A DNA stretch of 64,000 nucleotides from the NCBI RefSeq assembly GCF_000518485.1, contig NZ_JADR01000002.1, forward strand, positions 186,001 through 250,000, in the 5' to 3' direction. The DNA comes from Olleya marilimosa CAM030 (lineage in GTDB: Bacteria > Bacteroidota > Bacteroidia > Flavobacteriales > Flavobacteriaceae). This document shows, piece after piece, positions 1 through 8,136 of this stretch. The notes beneath the pieces are model-generated. The model was not told the origin of the DNA and made no database searches. It worked only from the letters and a program-made list of their open reading frames with translations. Every line of letters starts with the position of its first letter. The stretch's first letter is position 1. A program made the translations under genes and the position numbers.

Positions 1-1
1 A

Positions 2-277
2 ACTTGCAATTGTTTTGCTTTATATAAATTATTAGCCTCAGAGAGCGAAATTGAAACCATGAAAGCTAATTACGAAAACGGTAATTATGGTTATGGTCAT
101 GCTAAACAAGCATTATACGAATTAATCTTAACTACTTTTAAAACTGAACGTGAGCGTTACAACCATTATATGGCTAACTTACATGAAGTAGATGCTGCTT
201 TAGAAAAAGGAGCTGAAAAAGCTAGAAAAATTGCTAATGATGTATTAGCAAGAGTTAGAGCTAAAGTTGGGTATTAA
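2..277 (+). CDS. trpS: Tryptophan--tRNA ligase, C-terminal fragment
   Basis: The window opens inside this gene. The reading frame is open from base 2, well before the first Met at base 59, so the 5' part lies outside the window. The visible 91 residues carry the C-terminal end typical of bacterial TrpS, including GYGHAKQALYELI and a final basic helix ending in VRAKVGY. The enzyme charges tRNA-Trp with tryptophan in the cytoplasm. The HIGH and KMSKS motifs are not in view. It ends 8 bp from the convergently transcribed dprA, with no obvious terminator in between. Family assignment is from remembered sequence pattern and is fairly secure. Confidence 0.87.
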   Translation, partial: TCNCFALYKLLASESEIETMKANYENGNYGYGHAKQALYELILTTFKTERERYNHYMANLHEVDAALEKGAEKARKIANDVLARVRAKVGY

Positions 278-285
278 TATAATAT

Positions 286-1389
286 CTAAATAACCTCAAA
301 CAATTTTCCAGGAAGTGGTCTAACCACGCCTTTTAATTCCATATTAAGTAATGTGCCAGCTAGTTTATAGGTTGGCATATTACAATTAATAGCAATACTA
401 TCTAGCAAAGCCTTATTATTGTCTTTTAGGTAATTATACACAACCTTTTCATCAGGATCTAACTCAATAAACAACTGCTTTTGTACAGGTGGTTTTTGTA
501 AGTTTTCCAATTGCCAGTTTAAAATATAAGGCACATCTAAAGGTGTAGATAACAAATGTGCTTTTTGTTGTTTTATTAAATTATTACAACCAACGCTTTG
601 ACTATCTGTGACACGTCCAGGGACTGCAAACACATCTCTGTTATATGAGTTTGCAATATCTGCTGTAACCAGACTTCCGCCTTTTTCTGCAGACTCAATA
701 ACTATGGTTGCTTGACTTATACCTGCAATAATGCGGTTTCTTTTTAAAAAATTATTTCGATCAAAAGTATCACTACTCCAAAAGTCAGTAAAAAAACCTC
801 CATTGTTTTCAACTTCTGCAACGTACTTTTTATGCACTTTTGGATAAATTTGGTTTAAACCATGTGCTAAACAACCTATAGTTTGTAATTTATTTTTAAT
901 GGCAGCTTTATGTGCTGTAATATCTGTACCATAAGCAAATCCCGAAATTATAATTGGTTTATATATGGCTAACTCTTCAATTAATTTTTCACAAAATGCA
1001 ATACCTGATGTGGTGATTTTTCTAGCTCCAACAATACTAATAATATGTTTATTATTAAGGTTAATGTTTCCGCTTTCAAACAAAACTATAGGACTATCAA
1101 TGCAATGTTTTAAGTTTGATGGATATGTTGGGTCAGTAAATACGTGATGTTTTAGGTTTTCGTCTTTAATAAATTTTAGTTCTTTATCTGCTTCTTCAAA
1201 ATGACTAGATTGATATAATTCACTTAAAATAATTTCGCCTATACCATCAATTTTTAAAAGGTTTTGTTTCTTTTCTTTAAACACAGCTTCTGCACTTCCG
1301 CAATGGTTAATTAGCTTTTTTGCGGTAGTATCTCCTATTTTAGAGACGTGTTGTAAGGCTAAAATATAGCGTAATTGGTCGTCATTCAT
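286..1389 (-). CDS. dprA: DNA-processing protein DprA
   Basis: DprA (Smf) binds incoming single-stranded DNA during natural transformation and loads RecA. The 367-residue protein has the expected layout: an N-terminal helix-hairpin-helix-like region (residues 5-60, with KIDGIGEI), the Rossmann-like DprA core beginning near SIVGARK (118-124), SGFAYGTDITAH (149-160), the RNRIIAG segment (218-224), GGSL (237-240) and AVPG (255-258), and a C-terminal winged helix (about 305-367). Length is normal for the family. The gene stands alone, convergent with trpS and divergent from the HU-SPOR gene. No other competence gene is nearby. No Shine-Dalgarno is evident; the Met start fits the N-terminal domain well. 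Confidence 0.93.
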   Translation of the reverse strand: MNDDQLRYILALQHVSKIGDTTAKKLINHCGSAEAVFKEKKQNLLKIDGIGEIILSELYQSSHFEEADKELKFIKDENLKHHVFTDPTYPSNLKHCIDSPIVLFESGNINLNNKHIISIVGARKITTSGIAFCEKLIEELAIYKPIIISGFAYGTDITAHKAAIKNKLQTIGCLAHGLNQIYPKVHKKYVAEVENNGGFFTDFWSSDTFDRNNFLKRNRIIAGISQATIVIESAEKGGSLVTADIANSYNRDVFAVPGRVTDSQSVGCNNLIKQQKAHLLSTPLDVPYILNWQLENLQKPPVQKQLFIELDPDEKVVYNYLKDNNKALLDSIAINCNMPTYKLAGTLLNMELKGVVRPLPGKLFEVI

Positions 1390-1482
1390 TTTTTATTGCA
1401 CTGATTTTGAAACTACAAGAAAAGAAATTTAAGTCTGTTAATAACTAATACACACTAAATTTTCTTGGTTTTTAAAATTTTC

Positions 1483-1490
1483 TAACTTTG
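1483..1490 (+). promoter_or_regulatory. -7 box, possible near-leaderless promoter
   Basis: TAACTTTG matches the Bacteroidota -7 consensus TAnnTTTG. It ends only 5 bp before the ATG at 1496, so initiation about 6 bp downstream would give a leaderless or almost leaderless mRNA. A TTG at 1465-1467 is 15 bp upstream, shorter than the usual 17-23 bp. Confidence 0.4.
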
Positions 1491-1495
1491 TTACT

Positions 1496-2431
1496 ATGCA
1501 ATTAGAACATTACATAAGCGATTTATTATACAGATATGATTGTGTTACGGTTCCAGAATTTGGATCGTTTTTAACACAACGTCAATCTGCGCAAGTACAC
1601 GATAGTACCAATGCCTTTTATCCTCCTAAAAAGCAATTGTCTTTTAACGAGCAAATACAAAATAACGACGGTTTATTAGTGCGTTATATAGCAGATATTG
1701 AAAAAATACCTTTTGAAACTGCTGCACAAAACCTATCTAAACGTGTTAAGTCTTTAAAGTCTTATTTAGTTGAAGGTGAAACGTTAAGTTTTGAAAACAT
1801 TGGTGAGTTAATTTTAAATAATGAAGGTAAAATAGAATTTAATCCATCTTACCATTTAAATTATTTAACTGATGCTTTTGGTTTATCACAGTTTGTATCT
1901 CCTGCAGTAACTAGAGTTGTTTACAAAGAAGAAGCCGAAACCATTGAGCGTGTTATCCCAATTGCGGTAACACCAGAAAAACGTCAAAGCAAATCATACC
2001 TTAAGTATGCTGCTATTGCAGTTGTTGCTTTAGGCTTAGCTGGTTTTGGTTTTAATAACTACGTTAATACAGTAGCGCAACACAACCAAATTGCACAAGA
2101 AGAGGCAAATACACAATTAGATAGCCAAATACAAGAAGCTACTTTTGTAATTAGCAACCCATTACCTGCTATTACTTTAAATGTAAATAAGCAAACAGGT
2201 AACTATCATATTGTTGCTGGTGCTTTTAGAGTCGAAGAAAACTCTGATAAAAAAGTTGCAGAATTGCAAGAACAAGGTTTTAAAGCACGTAAAATTGGTG
2301 TAAACCAGTATGGTCTACATCAAGTAGCCTATGCAAGTTATACGTCCAGAGAAGAGGCTAATAATGCTTTAAACAGTATAAGAACAGAACAGAATAAAGA
2401 CGCTTGGTTATTAATTAAGTCTTTGGACTAA
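1496..2431 (+). CDS. HU-CCDC81-type and SPOR domain membrane protein
   Basis: A 311-residue protein with three visible parts. Residues 1-135 resemble the paired bacterial HU-CCDC81 domains (starting MQLEHYISDLLYRYDCVTVP, then EFGSF). A single membrane helix lies at about 169-190 (YLKYAAIAVVALGLAGFGF). A periplasmic tail ends in a SPOR domain (about 235-308, with YHIVAGAFR). SPOR domains bind denuded peptidoglycan glycans, typically at division sites. The HU-like part belongs to a family with a DNA-binding ancestor, but its ligand here is unknown. Topology suggests an inner-membrane protein with the HU part in the cytoplasm. It is single-gene, followed by a hairpin terminator. Domain naming is recognition, not a search result. 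Confidence 0.85.
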   Translation: MQLEHYISDLLYRYDCVTVPEFGSFLTQRQSAQVHDSTNAFYPPKKQLSFNEQIQNNDGLLVRYIADIEKIPFETAAQNLSKRVKSLKSYLVEGETLSFENIGELILNNEGKIEFNPSYHLNYLTDAFGLSQFVSPAVTRVVYKEEAETIERVIPIAVTPEKRQSKSYLKYAAIAVVALGLAGFGFNNYVNTVAQHNQIAQEEANTQLDSQIQEATFVISNPLPAITLNVNKQTGNYHIVAGAFRVEENSDKKVAELQEQGFKARKIGVNQYGLHQVAYASYTSREEANNALNSIRTEQNKDAWLLIKSLD

Positions 2432-2452
2432 AACTAAGCCATTAAGTATACC

Positions 2453-2490
2453 AAAAACCTCGTAAGTGTAAATTTACGAGGTTTTTTAAT
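2453..2490 (+). terminator. Intrinsic terminator after the HU-SPOR gene
   Basis: AAAAACCTCGTAA pairs with TTACGAGGTTTTT around a short loop and is followed by a T run on the plus strand, 20 bp past the stop codon at 2431. Confidence 0.8.
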
Positions 2491-2535
2491 TCTTAATTTA
2501 TTCTAAAATGCACTAACTAAATCTTAAAATCAGTT

Positions 2536-2543
2536 TACCTTTG
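2536..2543 (+). promoter_or_regulatory. -7 box for the thioesterase gene
   Basis: TACCTTTG fits TAnnTTTG and ends 19 bp before the ATG at 2563. There is no TTG at the expected -33 position, so this is a half-match only. Confidence 0.4.
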
Positions 2544-2562
2544 CGCCTGAAAAGAAAAAATT

Positions 2563-3075
2563 ATGATGAACGCAAGAACAGCTGAACACTCTAGAACCGT
2601 AATGACAGATTTAGTTTTACCAAGTGAAACTAATCCTTTAAACAACCTTTTTGGTGGCGAATTACTAGCTAGAATGGATCGTGCAGCAAGTATTAGCGCA
2701 AGACGACACTCAAGACGTATTGTTGTTACAGCCTCTGTAAATCACGTAGCCTTTAACAAAGCAGTCCCTTTAGGAAGTGTTGTTACAGTTGAAGCTAAAG
2801 TATCTAGAGCCTTTAAAACCTCAATGGAAATATTTATTGATGTTTGGGTAGAAGACAGAGAGTCTGGAAACCGATCTAAAGCTAACGAAGCTATTTATAC
2901 TTTTGTTGCAGTGGATGAAACTGGAACACCAGTTGCAATACCAGAATTAATCCCAGAAACTGACTTAGAAAAAGAACGTTTTGCTGCTGCCTTAAGACGT
3001 AAACAATTAAGCTTACTACTAGCAGGAAAAATTAAACCAAACGATGCTACAGAGCTTAAAGCTTTGTTTGAATAA
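2563..3075 (+). CDS. Acyl-CoA thioesterase (hotdog fold)
   Basis: A 170-residue hotdog-fold thioesterase of the YciA/cytosolic acyl-CoA hydrolase type, predicted to hydrolyse acyl-CoA esters to free acid and CoA. The signature region is NPLNNLFGGELLARMD near residues 24-39, where an Asn/Asp-containing helix caps the active site, followed by VNHVAFNKAVPLGS and the central strands. Length is typical. The start is one of two adjacent Met codons and either is possible. It is monocistronic, flanked by hairpin terminators on both sides. Chain-length preference cannot be read from sequence. Confidence 0.87.
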   Translation: MMNARTAEHSRTVMTDLVLPSETNPLNNLFGGELLARMDRAASISARRHSRRIVVTASVNHVAFNKAVPLGSVVTVEAKVSRAFKTSMEIFIDVWVEDRESGNRSKANEAIYTFVAVDETGTPVAIPELIPETDLEKERFAAALRRKQLSLLLAGKIKPNDATELKALFE

Positions 3076-3080
3076 CATTA

Positions 3081-3117
3081 AATAAAAAACCCAATGCTTT
3101 GCATTGGGTTTTTTATT
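3081..3117. terminator. Bidirectional intrinsic terminator
   Basis: A 37-bp perfect palindrome, AATAAAAAACCCAATGC / loop TTT / its complement. It is U-rich at the 3' side in both directions and sits between the convergent thioesterase and EnvC-like genes, so it can terminate both. Confidence 0.88.
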
Positions 3118-3149
3118 ATTTATATCTAACAATACAATTTAAACTTTTT

Positions 3150-4382
3150 TTACATCTTATAAATCCATTCTGCTGGATCCACTGAAGCATCATTTTTATA
3201 CAAACTAAACCATAAAAGTGTTTCGCCTTCACTATTAGTAAATACCTCTCCTATTTCTTGTTTAGTGACTATTTTATCTCCTGTTTTAACGGATATTTTC
3301 TTTAAATTATGGTACGCAGAGATGTAATTACCATGCTTTATTAAAACCGTAGGATTACCCCTTTTTTGAATTATAATTTTTAAAACCTCTCCTTTAAAAA
3401 CAGATCTAACAATAGCATTTTGCTCTGTAGCAATACGTACACCACTACTATTTATAGTTAGTGACGCATCTGTTGGATGACGTTGAACACCATATTTAAC
3501 TTTAACCAAACCTTTTTCTACAGGCCAAACTAATTTACCTTTATTACTTAAAAAATCGGCTGCCAATATTTTTGCTTCCGGAGTTAAAGCAAACGTGCTA
3601 GACGCTTTAATTGTTGTGGTTTTTGTGCCAGCTTTTTTGTTAGAATTTGCAATAGCCTCTTTAATAATACGATCAATTTCTCGATCAACCTCTCTGGCTT
3701 CTTGTTGCTTTTCTTTAATCTGAGCAGCATACTTATTTAAATCTTTTTTAATAGAAGCCATGATGGATTCATGCTGCTTCATGTCTTCCTCCAAAGCTTT
3801 TTGCACCTCTCTGTTTTCTGCAATCAACTTATCTTTAGCTGCTTTTTGCTTACCAAGTTCAAGGTTTAAATTTTGAAGTTTTAATGCTTTTTCTTTGATG
3901 TTTTCTCCTTGTTGCTTTTGATATTTAGAGTACTGATTCATGTACTGTAAACGCTTATAAGCTTGTCTAAAATTGTTTGAAGACAATAAAAACATAACAC
4001 GACTTTGGCTGCTTTTATTTTTGTACGTATTCAAAATTGTTTTAGCGTAATTGTCCTTTAAAATAACCAACTCATCACGTAATCCAGATATTTTTTTTTG
4101 GTTTACAGCAATTTCTCTGTTAATCAAATTAGCTTGTTGGTTGGTAACCTTAATCAGGTTACGTCTTACGCTTAATTTGTAATTTAAGTCTTCAATAAGT
4201 GTCGTTTGGCTTTTTTGCTTGGACTGGTTTTGAAACAGTAAAGCATTGATTTGCTTTATTTGGTTTTTAATTTCAATACGTTTAGCCTCTAATTGATCTA
4301 TTTTATTTTTTTGCGCTAAAGCGGAAGTTGTGCCCAATATTGCAAAAAAAGAAACTAATAACAGTAATTGACGATACTTCAT
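3150..4382 (-). CDS. EnvC-like murein hydrolase activator (degenerate M23)
   Basis: A 410-residue secreted protein: signal peptide at 1-23, a long coiled coil (about 25-250, rich in K, Q and E heptads), and a C-terminal LytM/M23 domain (about 285-405). In catalytic M23 enzymes the zinc ligands are the HxGxD His and Asp plus an HxH. Here the first site reads SSGVRI and the HLHF-like site reads LLWFSL, so those ligands are missing; only the YxHL-like YHNL remains. That pattern fits EnvC/NlpD-type activators of amidases in division-site peptidoglycan cleavage, not an active endopeptidase. It is the last gene of the envelope operon, 3 bp after the DUF4292 gene. Confidence 0.87.
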   Translation of the reverse strand: MKYRQLLLLVSFFAILGTTSALAQKNKIDQLEAKRIEIKNQIKQINALLFQNQSKQKSQTTLIEDLNYKLSVRRNLIKVTNQQANLINREIAVNQKKISGLRDELVILKDNYAKTILNTYKNKSSQSRVMFLLSSNNFRQAYKRLQYMNQYSKYQKQQGENIKEKALKLQNLNLELGKQKAAKDKLIAENREVQKALEEDMKQHESIMASIKKDLNKYAAQIKEKQQEAREVDREIDRIIKEAIANSNKKAGTKTTTIKASSTFALTPEAKILAADFLSNKGKLVWPVEKGLVKVKYGVQRHPTDASLTINSSGVRIATEQNAIVRSVFKGEVLKIIIQKRGNPTVLIKHGNYISAYHNLKKISVKTGDKIVTKQEIGEVFTNSEGETLLWFSLYKNDASVDPAEWIYKM

Positions 4383-4385
4383 AAA

Positions 4386-5159
4386 TTACAATTCTATTTT
4401 TTTATAGCCAGAAGGTATAGTAAATGGAAAACGTACGTCTTCATTTAATTTTACAGACTTAAGCTCTAGATTAATTTCCAATTGCTCTTCATCTTCTATT
4501 GCTAGTATTTTGGTTAGTTCTGGTAAGGTTTTGTCGTCTACTTTTTGATAAGCTAAATAATCAATATGTAAAATGCGCTTGTCACTTGGTTGAGATATTT
4601 CTTGAGCGTCCATTTTAAAATGCGACGGGTTTACAAATAAAAACAACTCGAACAACTCGCGTTGTTTTTTAGGTTGTAAAATATAGGATTTGTCATTAGC
4701 TGACAGGTTGTATTTATCATCGTTTAAGTCAAAAAGCGATTGACCTAATAGCATATTTTGTACTTTACTAAAATCTAAATCTGTACCTAATAGGTTACTT
4801 AAATAAGCAAAATCGCCATCAAAATAAGTATTATCCCATTTGTTATAAAAGGCAACTCTTGCTGGCGTAATAAGTACTTTAGCAATCCCTAAATAACTCA
4901 TCCAAATGGTTTTATCTTTCTCCATTCTAAAGCTTAAAGACACACCTTTTGATTTTTGATTTTGTGTGTAATCTACTTTTAGCTTTCCTGTTAAAGACGT
5001 AAAATCAATATTAGCTTTTGTACTATTTTTAATAAGTTGTTTGACTGATAGTTTAGTGTCTACCGTTCCATTAGTCACTAGAGTTTTAGACCCTTTACAG
5101 CCAGATACTACCATAGTGATTAATAGTATTACAAAAGATATGCGTGTTTTAAATGCCAT
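4386..5159 (-). CDS. DUF4292 family lipoprotein
   Basis: A 257-residue lipoprotein with a clear lipobox ending at C21 (ITMVVSGC). The body is beta-rich, with features such as MSYLGIAKVLITPARVAFYN, recalling LolA/LolB-like sheet proteins; I recognise it as the DUF4292 family. Function is unknown. Its start codon overlaps the stop of the upstream TPR gene by one base and the EnvC-like gene follows after 3 bp, so all three are probably co-translated. A role in envelope or lipoprotein handling is inferred from context only. Confidence 0.8.
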   Translation of the reverse strand: MAFKTRISFVILLITMVVSGCKGSKTLVTNGTVDTKLSVKQLIKNSTKANIDFTSLTGKLKVDYTQNQKSKGVSLSFRMEKDKTIWMSYLGIAKVLITPARVAFYNKWDNTYFDGDFAYLSNLLGTDLDFSKVQNMLLGQSLFDLNDDKYNLSANDKSYILQPKKQRELFELFLFVNPSHFKMDAQEISQPSDKRILHIDYLAYQKVDDKTLPELTKILAIEDEEQLEINLELKSVKLNEDVRFPFTIPSGYKKIEL

Positions 5160-6523
5160 TAGTTTAAACCTTCTAGTTTTTTTGCTTTATCTGTAAACGT
5201 TTTTGCTTTAGAAAAATTGTTAGTAGCAGTGTAAGCTTTGGCTAACTGTTTGTAAAAATCAATCTCCATTTTTGGGTCTTCAATTATATAATCCACACCA
5301 ATTTCTAGGCTATTTATAGCATCTTTAGGACGATTTAAATAATTTAAAGCGACACCATTTGCTAAATATAAAACGGGTTGTGATGGAAAAACCTCTAAAC
5401 CTTCTTCACTTTTTTGATGTGCTTGATCAAACTGTGATAAGTCTATGTGAAGCAAAATTATGTTTCGTAAAATACCAAAGTTTTCTTCTTCCTTCTGTAA
5501 CGCTTGCTCGTAAAAGTTAAGCGCTTTTTGTTTTTCACCTTTTAATAAATAATACTGTGCCAACTCTACCAAAGTTTTTCCGCTAGATTCTATTTTTGTA
5601 AGCATAGAGGTGACTTCTACCAAATCCTGCTCGTATTGTTGATTTATGCTTACAAACTTTACAAAATCTGCCAATACCTTGATTTTAGATTCTGGGTTAA
5701 TTTGCGAGCTTTGCAACGCAATTTTCATGGATTGTATAGCCTTTTCGTTTTGTCCTGCTTCTAAATAAAACTTATATAAAGCTAAATGTACTAGCTCTGA
5801 TTTTGGATTGACTTCCAATAATTTTTTGGCAGTTTCAAACGCTTTTTTGGTCTCTCCACTTTCACTGTAACGATAAATAAGTCGTAAATAAGTATCTTCA
5901 GATTCTGGATTTTTATCCACACGATCTTCTAGGTTTTCTATTTGATCTTTTTTACGACCTGTCGCGTTATAAATTCGGTTTCGTAAAATGTCACGATCCT
6001 TGTTTATTCCTAACTCGTCATCAAGTTCATCTAAAATTTTTAGTGCTTCTTTAAAATCACCAGTTTGCATATATATATTAGCCAGATCTTCTTTATAATC
6101 TGGATGATATTTAACTAACTGCCTTACTGTTTTTATGGCTTTTTTATATTCTTTTTGATGAATATAGGTACTATACAATTCATCCAAAAACCACTCGTTA
6201 TCAGGAATTTTGTTAACAGCTGTTTTTAGCGCATCCTCTGCTGCACCAAAATTTTTAAGATTATTGTAGTTTTTACCTAACTCAAAATATAAAATAGCTT
6301 CAGAATCGTCAATTTCTATACACTTTAATAGGTTATCTACAGCACGTTGGTAATTCTCTATTCCTTTTTGCTTTAAAGCTTCAAAAAAGTACTCTTGGTA
6401 AGCGTCTGAAACATCTCCTAAATCATCGTCAGGTTTTTTATCAAAATCAATTTGCGCAGTATTGACCTGCGGAAATAGAAATATCCCTAATATAATAAGT
6501 AGTATGTAACTTTGTTTTTTCAT
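5159..6523 (-). CDS. Tetratricopeptide repeat protein, exported
   Basis: A 454-residue protein with an N-terminal signal peptide (about 1-23, ending near VNTAQ) followed by a nearly continuous array of TPR-like helical pairs, e.g. AILYFELGKNYNNLKNFGAAEDAL and EDTYLRLIYRYSESGETKKAFETA. TPR arrays are protein-binding scaffolds, here presumably in the periplasm or on the membrane. The gene lies 28 bp after the nucleotidyltransferase gene and overlaps the DUF4292 start by one base. A specific partner cannot be named; the neighbouring EnvC-like protein and lipoprotein make an envelope-assembly role plausible. Confidence 0.85.
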   Translation of the reverse strand: MKKQSYILLIILGIFLFPQVNTAQIDFDKKPDDDLGDVSDAYQEYFFEALKQKGIENYQRAVDNLLKCIEIDDSEAILYFELGKNYNNLKNFGAAEDALKTAVNKIPDNEWFLDELYSTYIHQKEYKKAIKTVRQLVKYHPDYKEDLANIYMQTGDFKEALKILDELDDELGINKDRDILRNRIYNATGRKKDQIENLEDRVDKNPESEDTYLRLIYRYSESGETKKAFETAKKLLEVNPKSELVHLALYKFYLEAGQNEKAIQSMKIALQSSQINPESKIKVLADFVKFVSINQQYEQDLVEVTSMLTKIESSGKTLVELAQYYLLKGEKQKALNFYEQALQKEEENFGILRNIILLHIDLSQFDQAHQKSEEGLEVFPSQPVLYLANGVALNYLNRPKDAINSLEIGVDYIIEDPKMEIDFYKQLAKAYTATNNFSKAKTFTDKAKKLEGLN

Positions 6524-6551
6524 TAATTTGACGCTTCGCTTTGCTTTAAAA

Positions 6552-7571
6552 TTATTCTAACACAGAATAATCTCCTATACTAATTTTGGTGAATTTTCCA
6601 TCAAACTTAACATGATTACCAATCATAGCTTCGTCTAAATTAGCATTTTTAATAGTAGTATGGTTTTGTATTAGGCTATTTTTAACGGTTGAGTCTTCTA
6701 TAACACAGTTATTTCCAACCGAAACATATGGTCCAATAGTGGTATTTTTAAGTACTACGTTGTCACCAATGTAACATGGTTCAATAATGGTTGCATTTTC
6801 GGTTTTAACCGTGTCTGCTACTAATTGCTCTTCTCCATCTGCTTTTAAAAAGCCTAACATACGTTGATTAGTTTCTAAGGTTATGGCTTTGTTTCCGCAG
6901 TCCATCCACTCGCTAACCACACCTGTTTTAAACACTTTACCTTCAGACATCATCCCTTTAATACCATCATTAATTTGGTATTCTCCACCATGTATAATAT
7001 TGTTATCCAAAACAGTTTGAAGCTGCTCTTTAAGTTGACTTACTTCTTTAAAGTAATAGATACCAATAACTGCTAAATCGCTAACAAATTGTTCTGGTTT
7101 TTCAACAAGCTCAATAATTTCGTTTTGTCCGTTTAGCTTTACAACGCCATAAGCTTCTGGTTGGTCTACTTGTTTGGTCCAAATTACTGCATCTGCATCT
7201 GGATCTAAATTAAAATCTGCCCTAATTAACGTGTCTGCATATGCAATTACTGCTGGACCAGATAATGAGTCCTTAGCACACATTATAGCGTGACCTGTAC
7301 CTAAAGGTTGGTCTTGTCTATAAATAGACGCTTTAGCACCTAAACTTTTTGCTAAATCCTTTAGGCTAGATACCACATCATCACCAAACCAAGCTGGATC
7401 ACCTAAAACAAAAGCAATCTCTGTAATAGGTTGATTTAAAACTTTAGCAATGTCTTTAACCAATCTGTGTACTATTGGTTGTCCTGCTACTGGAATTAAA
7501 GGTTTTGGAACTGTTAAACTGTGTGGTCTAAGACGAGAACCTCGTCCTGCCATAGGAACTATTATTTTCAT
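6552..7571 (-). CDS. Sugar-phosphate nucleotidyltransferase
   Basis: A 339-residue two-domain enzyme. Residues 1-240 form a nucleotidyltransferase domain with the G-rich loop PMAGRGSRLRPHSLTVPKPL and an AYADTLI metal-site region. The C-terminal 80 residues look like a left-handed beta helix (repeats around ATIIEPCYIGDNVVLKNTT). It should make an NDP-sugar from a sugar-1-phosphate and NTP; the substrate is not determined. It is distinct from the RmlA at the other end of the window, which lacks the beta helix. It sits in an operon with a flippase, dut and envelope proteins, a setting more like cell-wall or glycan housekeeping than the O-antigen locus. Confidence 0.85.
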   Translation of the reverse strand: MKIIVPMAGRGSRLRPHSLTVPKPLIPVAGQPIVHRLVKDIAKVLNQPITEIAFVLGDPAWFGDDVVSSLKDLAKSLGAKASIYRQDQPLGTGHAIMCAKDSLSGPAVIAYADTLIRADFNLDPDADAVIWTKQVDQPEAYGVVKLNGQNEIIELVEKPEQFVSDLAVIGIYYFKEVSQLKEQLQTVLDNNIIHGGEYQINDGIKGMMSEGKVFKTGVVSEWMDCGNKAITLETNQRMLGFLKADGEEQLVADTVKTENATIIEPCYIGDNVVLKNTTIGPYVSVGNNCVIEDSTVKNSLIQNHTTIKNANLDEAMIGNHVKFDGKFTKISIGDYSVLE

Positions 7572-7660
7572 GTTATTAAATGCCTACCTAAGCAGGAATC
7601 TTATTATTGTTAAACTAAATTTTTATTTTTTAAGATTGAATTTTTGGTGTTCAATACTTT

Positions 7661-8095
7661 TTATTTTGTGCCTGTGCTACCAAAACCACCTTCACCTCTA
7701 TCGGTTTCAGAAAGTGTTTGTACTTCTAACCATTCTGCACGTTCATGTTTTGCAATTACTAATTGTGCAATACGTTCTCCATTTTGGATTATAAAATCTT
7801 CGTTAGAAAGATTTACTAAAATGACACCTATTTCTCCTCTATAATCTGCATCTATTGTTCCTGGAGCATTAAGTACTGTAATTCCTTTTTTTGCTGCTAG
7901 ACCACTTCTTGGTCTAACTTGAGCTTCCAATCCTATTGGTAACTCTATAAACAAGCCTGTTTTAACGATTGTACGCTGTAAAGGCTTAAGTAGTATAGAG
8001 TCTGTAATATTGGCTCTTAAATCCATTCCTGCAGACGCTATGGTTTCATAGTGTGGCAATGCGTGATTGGATTTATTAATAATTTTAATCTGCAT
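7661..8095 (-). CDS. dut: dUTP diphosphatase
   Basis: A 144-residue trimeric-type dUTPase that converts dUTP to dUMP and diphosphate, keeping uracil out of DNA and feeding dTMP synthesis. All five family motifs are present: AGMDLRA (motif 1), [12 protein letters not shown] (2), [15 protein letters not shown] (3, with the catalytic Asp), GERIAQLVI (4) and [10 protein letters not shown] (5, the Gly-rich tail). Length is standard. It lies 41 bp after the flippase gene and 89 bp before the nucleotidyltransferase. Confidence 0.96.
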   Translation of the reverse strand: MQIKIINKSNHALPHYETIASAGMDLRANITDSILLKPLQRTIVKTGLFIELPIGLEAQVRPRSGLAAKKGITVLNAPGTIDADYRGEIGVILVNLSNEDFIIQNGERIAQLVIAKHERAEWLEVQTLSETDRGEGGFGSTGTK

Positions 8096-8136
8096 ATTGT
8101 TTATTTGCTTCTGTATAACCTGAATTTCAGATTAGT

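Noticed and set aside
6552-7571. A second RmlA for rhamnose synthesis
   Set aside because: It has a C-terminal beta-helix domain and sits in an unrelated envelope operon; the RmlA of the rhamnose set is at 62813-63676.
7450-7844. Plus-strand open frames opposite the nucleotidyltransferase and dut genes
   Set aside because: They mirror strongly conserved minus-strand genes and have no family features or start context.
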